A DNA stretch of 64,000 bases from Polaribacter aquimarinus (GTDB taxonomy: Bacteria > Bacteroidota > Bacteroidia > Flavobacteriales > Flavobacteriaceae): NCBI RefSeq assembly GCF_003129485.1, contig NZ_QFFG01000003.1, forward strand, positions 186,001 to 250,000. The letters are read 5' to 3'. Under the pieces are notes generated by a model. The model saw only the letters and a program-made list of their open reading frames with translations, did no database searches and was not told the origin of the DNA. Every line of letters starts with the position of its first letter. Within the stretch, counting starts at the first letter, position 1. The translations under genes were made by a program, and so were the position numbers. Below, piece after piece: positions 34,598 through 44,100 of this stretch.

Positions 34598-34659
34598 AAA
34601 ACAAAAAAGCCTCACATTTCTGTGAAGCTTTATGTGAGCCCTGAAGGATTCGAACCTTC
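34598..34659. repeat. attachment-site direct repeat, distal end of the integrative element
   Basis: These 62 bases match 58549-58610 with one mismatch (A at 34632, C at 58583), offset 23951 bp. The last 25 bases are the 3' end of tRNA-Arg; the rest is the tRNA's trailer and terminator. Only a tRNA fragment is present here, so this is the end displaced by integration. Bases beyond 34659 no longer match the tRNA. Confidence 0.93.
34603..34631 (-). terminator. duplicated tRNA-Arg terminator, ends the defence operon
   Basis: On the minus strand AAGCTTCACA and TGTGAGGCTT pair (one G-T and otherwise canonical pairs) around GAAA, followed by a T-run. It is a copy of the tRNA-Arg terminator at 58554-58582, placed so that leftward transcription from the element stops before the convergent lipoprotein gene. 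Confidence 0.75.
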
Positions 34660-34764
34660 TTTAGTTTTGTTAGTATTTATAGTGCTTACCTCTTTTATAT
34701 TCTTATTAGTGTACCTAAAAGTGTTCCCATATTATAAAATTATAATTCTAACATCTTACGAATT
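34660..34764. other. element end with candidate arm-type integrase sites
   Basis: The 105 bp between the attachment repeat and the last operon gene hold no gene. They include GTGTACC at 34709-34715 and GTGTTCCCAT at 34721-34730. The same core occurs twice at the other end of the element (GGTGTACCC near 58420 and 58440), as expected for arm-type binding sites. Confidence 0.45.
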
Positions 34765-35616
34765 CTAATGCAAAATTACCCCCCTTAATTTATCATTAAA
34801 ATCAAAAATATCTTCTATTACAGAATTCATAAAAAGACCCCTACCTAGCTTTTCTATTAACTCCACGTAAGCCAATTTCTCACTGTAACCATAGCCATCA
34901 AATAAAAGAGAAACCAAAAAATCATAATCTGCATCAGTCTTCAATTCTAAATGATAATTTCCATTATTTGGAATAAATAAACCTGTTCGGGATAATATAC
35001 TTGGCTGACCAGAAAGGAAGTTTTTACCTGAAGCATATTTTGTGCTTTTAGCATCTATTTTTTCTTGAAAAGATTGACAAATTCCAACTTCAACTAAACC
35101 CTTACTTAAGTCTTCCTTCATAAATTCCCATATTTTAATTTCATTATTATTTGTGAATACAAAAGCCTCATTTTCACTAAATGCATTAAAAATAATTAAT
35201 AAACTAACAATTAACTTTTCTTCATCTTTTAAAACCCATTTAATTTCTTTGTAAAAGCTATCTTGTAACTTCTTAACTAAAAAACTTTTAAGGTTTTTAT
35301 TTTTTTTTGATTCTAAATAATAAAGACCATTTAAGTTAATAAAGTAAAAGTTTTTTTTAGAAGGCTTCAGACATTCAGAAATAAATTCGAATTCAATATA
35401 TTTTTTAAAAGTTTCACTATTAATTTCATCTTTATATATAGAACTTACTTCGAATAAACTTTCAATTTTCTTTTTTTGCCACTTTAAACCACATTCTGTA
35501 ATTGATAAAAAAAGAGATTCATCATTATTTTTTAACACATTCACACTGTCTTTATCTCCAATTTCTATAAAGTTTGATTGTAGTATTCTTTTAAAATTAT
35601 TTAATTCTTTATCCAT
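34765..35616 (-). CDS. unknown protein, last gene of the defence operon
   Basis: I do not recognise this 283-residue protein. It has no membrane segment. The N-terminal 100 residues are helical and charged; the middle has EKLIVSLLIIFNAFSENEAFVFTNN, and the C-terminal part reads PSILSRTGLFIPNNGNYHLEL then ADYDFLVSLLFDGYGY. It begins 3 bp after the SMC-like ATPase stop, so the two probably function together, for example as an accessory or effector subunit. No nuclease, NTPase or toxin motif was seen. Codon use is very AT-rich like the rest of the module. Confidence 0.7.
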   Translation of the reverse strand: MDKELNNFKRILQSNFIEIGDKDSVNVLKNNDESLFLSITECGLKWQKKKIESLFEVSSIYKDEINSETFKKYIEFEFISECLKPSKKNFYFINLNGLYYLESKKNKNLKSFLVKKLQDSFYKEIKWVLKDEEKLIVSLLIIFNAFSENEAFVFTNNNEIKIWEFMKEDLSKGLVEVGICQSFQEKIDAKSTKYASGKNFLSGQPSILSRTGLFIPNNGNYHLELKTDADYDFLVSLLFDGYGYSEKLAYVELIEKLGRGLFMNSVIEDIFDFNDKLRGVILH

Positions 35617-35619
35617 TTT

Positions 35620-37833
35620 TTAATATGCTCTAATGTTAAATGTTTTAGGTTCTTTTGCGGGTTCTACTAATATCGCTAAAAGTAATTTATTGTTTTCGTC
35701 TAACTCCTTCAATCTTTCTATCACCATATCAAGTGATTTATTATCCATGTTAGCAATTTCATCAATTAATACGATAAATTTTCTTTCTTCATTAATATTT
35801 AGTTTTGCTTTTAAATAATTGCTAGAACCTTGACCTCCACTAAAATCTGAAAAAGCTATTTTTTTATCTTCTGGAGTCACAAAATATGGAGTCTTACTTG
35901 AATAATCTATATAGGCTATCTCAACATTGCTATCCTGATAAATAATTTTATTACCCATAAGTGATGCTACATATTCTCCAATAATTTTCATGTACGATTT
36001 ATATTCTAATGAATCATCAGAATTTAGTTCACCTTTATCACTAATGAGATTATTTCTTTGAACCATATATCTTGTAAAAAAACTTAACTTATTACTGAAC
36101 ATTTGAATTTCTCCATGGTTTAAAGCATACTTAGATGATTTCTTAGAGTCCTCTACTTTAAACTTTACGTTATCATCTAACAAAGCTTTATCTAAAGTAA
36201 CTAAGAACAACTCACTTTTTTTTATTTCTTTCTTATATTCTTCTATTTGCTCTTTTTCTGCCCCCTTACAATAACTATTTTTAAAATATAAATTTTCACG
36301 CAAGTTCTCTCTACTATTTACATCATTTAGAGTAGATAATTTAACACCATTCTTTTCAAGAGTATTTCGTAATTTATCAATTTCTAAATAATCTCGATTA
36401 ATAGATTCTTTAATGTTGTTAGCTCTTTCTAATTTCTTATCATAATTATTATTAGCATTCTTATTTTTAGTAATTTCTTTTGACAATTTTTTTGAAAAAG
36501 CAAGACCATTCTTTATTTTTCCTTCAAGTCTACTTAAAGTATTATTTAAATCTTTCTGTAACTTATTTAAATCATCAACAATACTCAATTTATTTTCATA
36601 AACATCTAATTGTTCAATAATTAAACCTGGATTCTTATCAAATAATTCGACAATTATTTCATCTCCTGAACTGTTTTCTTGGTATTTAAAAAATGCATTT
36701 TTTAAATCTTTTATAAACCTGTAATCAACTTCATTATATTCAGATTTAAGATCTTTGAATACTTTATCTAACGATATGTTCTTAAAACTTTCTATACCTT
36801 TTAAAAATTTGTATATTTTTTCAATATCATAAACTAATAAATCATTTACTATCGACTCTGAATTATCAAATAAATAATTAAACAAATTGATGTCTGTTTT
36901 TGAGAAACAAAAAGTAAACTTCTCATAATATTTATTCTCAACTATTTCATCTTTACAATAGTTTAATAGACCTGAAATATTAAGATTTCTTATTTCTTTT
37001 TTAAGAGCTGAAATCTTTTTTTTATTATCCGTATTTGGTTTTAATCTAGAACTTGGTTTTAATAATCTTAACTCTTTTTCGATATTTGAAAATTCAATTT
37101 CTTTACGAGATTTAGATTCTATACTTTTTTTTAGTCTAATTAAATTATTATAATTTTCTATGTCTTTAAGCTTCTCTTTTAACTTATTAAATTTATCCTC
37201 ATGATTTTTTTTTAATTCAAGATTGCTATTAATTCTATCTTGTATTTTTTTTATGACTACTTCATCTCTTTCATCTTTAATTGATTTTAGTATATCTCTA
37301 ATTCTTATATCTAAAGGGTTAAGATTCTCTAAAATATCTCCATTAAAATCTTTAATAGAATTTAGTAATTTATATATTCTATCCAAAGGATTTTCTGGTA
37401 TATCATATAATAATTTATATCTATTTGAAAACTCATTAGAATCTATTTTCAAAGAACTCCCTTCTTTATCTGTTATTCTTATTTCATTTTCATCTAAATA
37501 ATTGAACTTGCTGTTGATTTTAAAACCATCAGGATCATCTATATCAATTTCGAAATTAATTTTTTGATGTTCTTTATCTATTAAATAATTCAACGACCTT
37601 CTTAAGGTCGGAGAAAGTTCATCATCGGGCAATTCTAGCGCTCTGAATGCATAAGCAATACTGTTTAAAAGAAAACTTTTACCAGAACTATTTGATGCTT
37701 TTATGACTAATATTCGTGAATTCCCACCTTCTCCGCTATTAATAAACTCGTTAAGGTTATTATTTGGAATAAAAGTTTGTTCAGATATTGTGTCTGGCTG
37801 TTTCGTTAATTTATAATCTATGAATTTTATCAT
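35620..37833 (-). CDS. SMC/RecN-like ABC ATPase with coiled coil, defence operon
   Basis: This 737-residue protein has a split ABC ATPase head. Walker A ASNSSGKS is at 46-53, the signature FSGGQG at about 663-668, Walker B FIVLIDE at 686-692, and a D-loop ANMD just after. Between them lie long heptad-rich helices (about 180-290 and 395-560) that should form an antiparallel coiled coil, interrupted by a globular middle. This architecture is shared by SMC, Rad50 and RecN proteins and by ATPases of anti-phage systems such as Lamassu and the ABC-three-component group. The length is short for SMC. It overlaps the 55-aa gene by one base and precedes a 283-aa partner by 3 bp. Confidence 0.85.
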   Translation of the reverse strand: MIKFIDYKLTKQPDTISEQTFIPNNNLNEFINSGEGGNSRILVIKASNSSGKSFLLNSIAYAFRALELPDDELSPTLRRSLNYLIDKEHQKINFEIDIDDPDGFKINSKFNYLDENEIRITDKEGSSLKIDSNEFSNRYKLLYDIPENPLDRIYKLLNSIKDFNGDILENLNPLDIRIRDILKSIKDERDEVVIKKIQDRINSNLELKKNHEDKFNKLKEKLKDIENYNNLIRLKKSIESKSRKEIEFSNIEKELRLLKPSSRLKPNTDNKKKISALKKEIRNLNISGLLNYCKDEIVENKYYEKFTFCFSKTDINLFNYLFDNSESIVNDLLVYDIEKIYKFLKGIESFKNISLDKVFKDLKSEYNEVDYRFIKDLKNAFFKYQENSSGDEIIVELFDKNPGLIIEQLDVYENKLSIVDDLNKLQKDLNNTLSRLEGKIKNGLAFSKKLSKEITKNKNANNNYDKKLERANNIKESINRDYLEIDKLRNTLEKNGVKLSTLNDVNSRENLRENLYFKNSYCKGAEKEQIEEYKKEIKKSELFLVTLDKALLDDNVKFKVEDSKKSSKYALNHGEIQMFSNKLSFFTRYMVQRNNLISDKGELNSDDSLEYKSYMKIIGEYVASLMGNKIIYQDSNVEIAYIDYSSKTPYFVTPEDKKIAFSDFSGGQGSSNYLKAKLNINEERKFIVLIDEIANMDNKSLDMVIERLKELDENNKLLLAILVEPAKEPKTFNIRAY

Positions 37834-38000
37834 TATTCCTTAATTATAATTTCTATGATTTCTTCAAAAGAACCTTCTTTGTCTTTTAAAGCCATCAATT
37901 TTTTGAGTACAGTAGAGAATTCATTTTTCTCTTTACTTGAATAACCATTTATTTCACCAAAATCTTCAACTAACTTTTCTAAATATTCTTCTTCATTCAT
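37833..38000 (-). CDS. 55-residue acidic helical protein, candidate middle component
   Basis: An open frame of 55 codons plus stop runs from an ATG at 38000 to a TAA at 37833. The stop shares a base with the ATPase ATG (TAATG). The protein starts MNEEEYLEKLVEDFGEINGY and continues KEKNEFSTVLKKLMALKD to the end IIEIIIKE. It is strongly acidic and looks like two or three amphipathic helices. Small helical 'middle component' proteins accompany ABC-type ATPases in three-component defence systems, but I cannot assign this one to a family. It is too short for routine gene filters. Confidence 0.75.
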   Translation of the reverse strand: MNEEEYLEKLVEDFGEINGYSSKEKNEFSTVLKKLMALKDKEGSFEEIIEIIIKE

Positions 38001-38011
38001 GCTTTTAATTT

Positions 38012-39043
38012 TTAATATATATATAACCTTCTTAAGAATTCCTTTTTTATTTGCTCTTGTTTGCCCTCAAAATTTGATTTAATAATAGCGTCTAAATCTT
38101 GTTTATTTGGGAGTATTAATTGATCTAATTTATCATTAACCTCTTTTTTAAACATATCGCAATAAACATCGTCTTTACCAATCATCATTTTAAAAATATT
38201 GCCATATGATTCTTTTTTGTATGACTTGCAAAGAAAGTTTGATAGCTTTATATTTTCATTTAACCTATTTCGCTGTATATTATAACCACTATTAGATTTT
38301 GTCTTATTATCTATAATTGGATAGTAATTTAAATCTTTAAAAAGTGAACCTTTCATAAAAGTTTTTATTTCAAATACTATTTGATTTAAGTTTACATAAA
38401 CTCCTTTGTTTATTAATTTATTAAACTTTTCATTTATTGTATTATAAAAAACAATTGACTTCTCATCAAAGTGTTCAGTATAATTTTCAAAATGATTCCA
38501 GATTTTACACAATAACAAATAACTATAATTATTTAATTTTATATTAACCTTTGTTTTATTAGAAGTTATCAGCCATATTGCGTATTTCTTCACTATTGAA
38601 TTTCGATGCATTGTTAAAGAATCCCAATCTCCTGGTTTTAATGAAAGTAATTCTGTTAATTCAACTTTTAAAAAATCAGTGACTTCATCTTCTGAAGAAC
38701 AATTATTCATGTAATTAATAAATTTGTAAGAAAATAAAAACTTTTTATTCAATTTTAATTCAGATAATTTTCCAAATTTTATATAGTTAAAAATTCTATT
38801 GCAATTCTGTTCAAAAAATAAGTTTATTATTAAGAATTCCTGTTCAAAATAAAGGAGGTGTTCAAAAGTCTCCTCATAAAATTCAAATAAATTGTTAGAT
38901 ACTACGTAAGCTTCTTTTAATCTTTTTCTCGTTTCAACTTTTATATTTTCATATTTACCCAACTTTTCTTTATCAGAAATCCCCTTCATCTCTGAATGAA
39001 GTTTAATATGAATAAAATTTTTATTAGCTGAATAAAAGCTCAT
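38012..39043 (-). CDS. unknown helical protein between DrmB and the SMC-like module
   Basis: I do not recognise this 343-residue protein. It is lysine- and aromatic-rich and appears all-helical, with FYEETFEHLLYFEQEFLIINL, LLSLKPGDWDSLTMHRNSIVKKYAIWL and a C-terminal KKEFLRRLYIY. It stands where DISARM loci often carry the phospholipase-D protein DrmC, but there is no HxKxxxxD motif, so it is not DrmC. It starts 11 bp after the DrmB gene and ends 11 bp before the 55-aa gene, linking the two halves of the operon. Confidence 0.7.
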   Translation of the reverse strand: MSFYSANKNFIHIKLHSEMKGISDKEKLGKYENIKVETRKRLKEAYVVSNNLFEFYEETFEHLLYFEQEFLIINLFFEQNCNRIFNYIKFGKLSELKLNKKFLFSYKFINYMNNCSSEDEVTDFLKVELTELLSLKPGDWDSLTMHRNSIVKKYAIWLITSNKTKVNIKLNNYSYLLLCKIWNHFENYTEHFDEKSIVFYNTINEKFNKLINKGVYVNLNQIVFEIKTFMKGSLFKDLNYYPIIDNKTKSNSGYNIQRNRLNENIKLSNFLCKSYKKESYGNIFKMMIGKDDVYCDMFKKEVNDKLDQLILPNKQDLDAIIKSNFEGKQEQIKKEFLRRLYIY

Positions 39044-39054
39044 TAATAATAAAT

Positions 39055-41163
39055 TTAATTAATAATTTCTTTAAAAAAACCATTCTCTGAATCTACTAAT
39101 ATTTTACGATCCAAATATAAATTTCTATGTTCACAAGATGTTTCGCTAACCAAACTACAAGAGAAGCAAGATGCAAAATTCAAGTCAAATAAACCTTGTC
39201 CTTCAGATTCCCAACACAGTGGATCACTGTTACAAATTGTTGCTCTTTTAATAGCACTTTTAATTAAGTTATTAAGGTTTTGAGGTCTTGTTTGAGCTAT
39301 TAGACCACCCATACTGCCTTCTGCACCCTCAGCTGTATAAATTAAACACCCATACATTTTATAATCATTTTCATTTGACACATAAATCCTTTCAGACAGA
39401 GATGCTGTGGGATACCCACATCTAAATTCTAATTCTCGCATGATTAAATGAGAAAACGTATGCACTAAATATAATTGCCAATTCATAACATTGGCAAAAT
39501 CAATTGCACCTTTATTAAAATTGTTTGATTCCTTTTGTAATTGTGATAATTGTGATTTCATATTTTCTATGACATCACTGTTAATAGAGAAATCTTCTAT
39601 CAATTCATCATTAAAAGAAAAGAAAATTCCTTCTCCAAAATTCTCAACTACAGGATACACCACAACGTTTTCATTTTTACTTCTAAAAATATTTTTTGGA
39701 TGTGCATTTTCAGCATCTGCATCTATTGGCACTACTCTTGAAAAATCGAGTTGAGCAGAGGTGATTTTCATATTATCTACCCGTAAAATACGTTTAAAAT
39801 ACTTTGCTAATTTGCCATCAACATTATTATTAACATCTCTGTTTAAATTTTCAGTGACATCTTTTACTTTTAAGTTTTTAGGGTATTTTCTTAATAACTC
39901 TTCATTTTTGTGAAATGCTTTAAATTCATTATATCTAAAAATCATCTCTTTCATCGAATCTGGAATTTCTTCCTCAACTCCCACTTGATTTAATTCTAAC
40001 TCTTTAATTTTATTATTTAGCTTTTCAGCTAAACCGTATTCTTCATTTTTAACTGCTTGTTTTTTCTTTTCTTGTAACCTGATGATTTCCAAGGAATCCT
40101 CACTCTCAAACAACTCACTATGTAAATATATACTAGATATAATTCTTGAATAATAGATGTTATTACCTGTGGTTAATGCCACTTTCAGAGGTTTTGGCTT
40201 TCCTTTGCCATCTTTACAGTTACAGTTTTCATTAGGTGGGTCTTGGTTTCTATTGTGACGATTACCTGAATGGTATTGAACATCTCCTGTATTAACTTCC
40301 CAAGGCAAATGACCAGGGCATAAGATTTTAACACTCATTAAACCTTTTAGTGAAATACCTCGATTGCAATTTGAACATTTTAGCCACTTTCCATCAAACC
40401 CTGAAGCATTTCCTGTATTTGATGTTATCTTAATATTAGGTTTATTGCAACAATCTTGTTTTTCAAATAAATTAACAGGTGCATCTTCAAAAATGGCTAG
40501 TGGTTCCTCCTTGCGCCATCTTAAAAATTTAGACCAAGGAAAATCACTAATGTGTCCATGTTCACAAAGTAAAATTATATTGTCTTGTTTTAAATTACTT
40601 GTCCAGCCCTTTTCTTCATTAAAAATATGTTTTGGGGGATGAAATTTTTCACCATATTTATCATTATTTTCAGCTCTATTAACCCAATCCTTATACCAGT
40701 TGCTATAAGGTTTGTAGTTATTTGAATTATCAGCAAAAACTTTAGGCATATAGGTGCTAGGGATAGCTATTACTTCACCATTATCTTTAATTTTATTGCT
40801 GTGAGAAACCACTTCAATATCTGGCACTAATACCAAGTACATTAAGTTTGTTAATTCCTTCCTAACTTGTAAGGATTCTAACAATCTATGGTCATTTGAA
40901 ATACCTATGTTACCATTTCTTTCCAATCTTGCATCTTTAGAAACCTTTTCATGCATTTCTTTTTCAGCTGTTTGCTTATCAGTAAACTCCTTATGTATTT
41001 CTATAATTTTCTTTAGAAACCCCCATTCTTCAATACAAGAAATAATAACACTTCCATATTGGGTATGTACAATAGACCCCGGACCACCATAAGCAGATAG
41101 CAGTTTATACTTGCTTACAGATTCATTTGCTTGGTTATTTTTATTATAAACTTTTTTAGACAT
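39055..41163 (-). CDS. drmB: DISARM-type protein DrmB (DUF1998)
   Basis: This 702-residue protein starts KKVYNKNNQANESVSKYKLL and has the DrmB-typical LLSAYGGPGSIVHTQYGSVI near the N-terminus. A zinc-ribbon-like stretch follows (WLKCSNCNRG, KILCPGHLPW), and a C-terminal DUF1998 region: LVHTFSHLIMRELEFRCGYP, IYTAEGAEGSMGGLIAQTRP and the Cys cluster CNSDPLCWESEGQG, CFSCSLVSETSC. DrmB forms a complex with DrmA that acts on phage DNA. The frame continues upstream to 41235, but that would overlap the DrmA end by 67 bp; the ATG at 41163 lies 5 bp after the DrmA stop and fits best. Confidence 0.85.
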   Translation of the reverse strand: MSKKVYNKNNQANESVSKYKLLSAYGGPGSIVHTQYGSVIISCIEEWGFLKKIIEIHKEFTDKQTAEKEMHEKVSKDARLERNGNIGISNDHRLLESLQVRKELTNLMYLVLVPDIEVVSHSNKIKDNGEVIAIPSTYMPKVFADNSNNYKPYSNWYKDWVNRAENNDKYGEKFHPPKHIFNEEKGWTSNLKQDNIILLCEHGHISDFPWSKFLRWRKEEPLAIFEDAPVNLFEKQDCCNKPNIKITSNTGNASGFDGKWLKCSNCNRGISLKGLMSVKILCPGHLPWEVNTGDVQYHSGNRHNRNQDPPNENCNCKDGKGKPKPLKVALTTGNNIYYSRIISSIYLHSELFESEDSLEIIRLQEKKKQAVKNEEYGLAEKLNNKIKELELNQVGVEEEIPDSMKEMIFRYNEFKAFHKNEELLRKYPKNLKVKDVTENLNRDVNNNVDGKLAKYFKRILRVDNMKITSAQLDFSRVVPIDADAENAHPKNIFRSKNENVVVYPVVENFGEGIFFSFNDELIEDFSINSDVIENMKSQLSQLQKESNNFNKGAIDFANVMNWQLYLVHTFSHLIMRELEFRCGYPTASLSERIYVSNENDYKMYGCLIYTAEGAEGSMGGLIAQTRPQNLNNLIKSAIKRATICNSDPLCWESEGQGLFDLNFASCFSCSLVSETSCEHRNLYLDRKILVDSENGFFKEIIN

Positions 41164-41168
41164 ATTAT

Positions 41169-44100
41169 TTATTGTTGAACGGTTTTTATGACAGCAGAAG
41201 CTCCTATTTCTCGTAACGAATACGAAACTTTCCAATGGTTTGGATAATTTTCATCAATTGCATTTACAAAAAGGGCATCGTTCATAGACTGGTTTGGTCC
41301 AATACGGTATACAATTTCATGTTTGGAGTCAATACCACCCAATCTTTTCATCCAATTATCCAGTAATTCATTTAATTTAAAATCAATATCATCAAGTTCA
41401 TCTATAGAGATTATTCCATCAATAGTTGATTTTACACCAGCTTTTCTATCTTTCAGATGCTTATCTAGTTCTTCAGCATTATGATATACTTCTTGAATTT
41501 CAGATTTTATTATATTCTTTATAATTTCAATCTTATCATTGTTAATATTTCTTGCAGATTCATTATTCATCAACTCCAGTTCTTTGTTATGGCGAATGAT
41601 AACGATAGCATACATGGCTAAATAACGATCGAGTGCTTTACTTGCAAAAGGTGTAACAGATATGGGTTCTACATAACTGTAAAATTTCTCATGAAATTCC
41701 TTGAATTTTTGATAGTGTGAAATATCTCTTGACCTGAAAGGGTGATGCACTGTAAAAACAATACCGTCTTCATCTCTGGCTACCCTACTAGATGCTTGTA
41801 TGTACTCTGCAATGTTTCTAGGCATAGAATTAATCACAATGGTATTGAATCGAGAAACATCAATACCTACCGATATCATATTAGTAGAAATAATAAATTC
41901 TGGTGGGTTATTTTTTTTCAGCGCTATGTCGTTTGAATCTTCTTGCAATTCAAAAAGCGTCCACTTTTTCTCAATATCTGCTAAATTTGTTTTAACCTCT
42001 TCTCCAGATAATCTACCTGTAAGTTCAGAATACTTGATTTCATTTTCCTTTCTTATTAATCTGTCAAAGAAACTCCAAGGAATTGTGTTTTTAATGACAT
42101 AATTAATGTCCCCTGGTAAATAATGATCTAGCTGGGATTGTGCCTTACCCACATCCTTTAAACTATTATAATATGCCAATATAGAGTGATAATAATCAAA
42201 CACTTTTTTAAGTTCGTTCAAAGTTTCTGGTTTTTCAAAAACTTCATCAATTCTATATTTTTCTTTAAAATATTTTAGTCTATGACTTAAACTTATTGAT
42301 ATAATGCGCAATTGCATCCATACTTGAGTTTTACCAATTGGTAAGACTCCCATATATTTTCTTTTAGATTCATATTTTATAATATCACTTTCTTTTCTTT
42401 TGTAAAAAGCAAAAAATGAATCATCACAAGTAATACCTTGTTTTGGGAAAATTTCAGACCTTCTATTGAATAATGCAAATATTTGTTTATCCGTATTTCT
42501 TGTAGTAGCAGTAGATGTAACTATTTTAGGTTTTATTTTGTTTCCATTGTCATCTGTATAAGTACATAAATAATCAATACTTTTTTCAAATAAACCAACG
42601 GAAGATCCTAATGGACCTAATAAAAGGTGCAATTCATCTTGAATTATTAATTCAGGTGGTAAAACATGTCTTTGGTAACCTTTTCCTATTAATCTTCGTG
42701 AATCTTTTTTTCTTGCACCTGGAACCGTTGAAACATTATTTGCAAGTGCGGCAAATTTATCTACTGTACCAAATAATAGTGTTGGCGGATATTTATAAAT
42801 ATCTTCATCAAATAACCTAAAAGGGATGCAGTTATCATCATCCGCTTCTGAAGAAGCGTATTCTGCATAAAAAGTACAACTTTCTGTATTACAAGAGATA
42901 TTTAATTGATTGTCGATTCCATAAGAATTATTCTCTGGTGTATGATTTGGACTTATGTTATTTAGGTTTTCATCAACAAATAACTCACCACCACACCAAG
43001 GACAGTCTGTGAATGGTAAATTGGTAGAAATAGGTTGACTATTTGTAATAAATTCAGAAATCTTTTTTAATTCGTCGTACATACCTGTACCGTTTGTACC
43101 ACCTTGATCTCTTTTCCAATCATTTGGTAAGGAATCACCACCTACAAATAAACCAATTGTAATGCGCTCGTCACCTAATGAAAGATTGTTAGGTAGTGAA
43201 AATTCATCTTTTCTAATTACATCTAAAGCACAAATTAATATCGTCGCTCTTTGAAATTGCTGTAAGGTTAACATCCTTAATGTATAACGCATTAGAACCG
43301 TTGTACCATAACCACGTTTTCCTTTTGTAAATCTTCTTAAAGCTATTGCAAAAGCTATAATACCAAGATATGCCTCTGTTTTACCACCACCAGTTGGGAA
43401 CCAAACTAAATCTGCAATTTCATTTCTTTCGGGCCATCCTGTACCAAATACATCTTTTACAGTATTATCATTCTCGTCTGGTTTTACAAAAGCATCTACA
43501 TTTAGTAAAATAAATGCCAACTGAAAAGAACGCCATTTATACTCTGATTCTTTACCATCCTTATCATAAATCTTCTCATTAGAATAATATTCTTCACTAT
43601 TTTCTTGATTTGGAACAAAAGGTTTATTCTTTTTTGACTCAATACTATGATGCAACTGCATAAACATTGCTGTATTCATAGTTCTAAATGCAGCAAATGC
43701 CTCTGAGTTATTTGCTAATAAAGTAATATTTCTTTTTAAGCGATTGTAATCATTTCTACAGGCCTTTAACTGCTTATTTAATAATTCCTTAGATGCTTCT
43801 GGAAGGTCTTTCTCATCATTTAAGTCAGATTGTTTATCATTTATCCAACTATCTCGTGTTTCATCTCCATAAGCATCAATAAATAAGTTTAATCCTTGAA
43901 TAATTTGCTCGTTGTTAACATTACTTAGAGTAGATAAATATCGCATAGACAATATGCTATCATCTTCAATTCTAGATTTAATATTATTTTGACTTTTAAT
44001 GATTTTACTGGGCTTAAAGTCAACTGTAGGTGTTTCTTGAGTGGGTAGAAAATCTGAAGATATAAACTTCAGCCCATCATCATTGGTAGTACCCCAATTT

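Noticed and set aside
34635..34659. A second tRNA-Arg gene at the left end of the element.
   Set aside because: Only the 3' 25 bases match; the sequence then diverges and no cloverleaf can form.
35620..37833. Assignment of the SMC-like ATPase to Lamassu or Wadjet.
   Set aside because: The fold class agrees, but no recognisable LmuA-type effector nuclease or JetABD partners are present, and the protein is too short for JetC.
38012..39043. The gene after drmB as DrmC (phospholipase-D protein).
   Set aside because: The protein has no HxKxxxxD motif; HIKLHSEMKG near the start lacks the required Asp and GSxN context, and the length (343 aa) does not fit.
41164..41235. Upstream start for DrmB at 41235.
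   Set aside because: It would overlap the DrmA coding end by 67 bp and add a Cys/Arg-rich segment unlike a DrmB N-terminus; the ATG at 41163 is better spaced.
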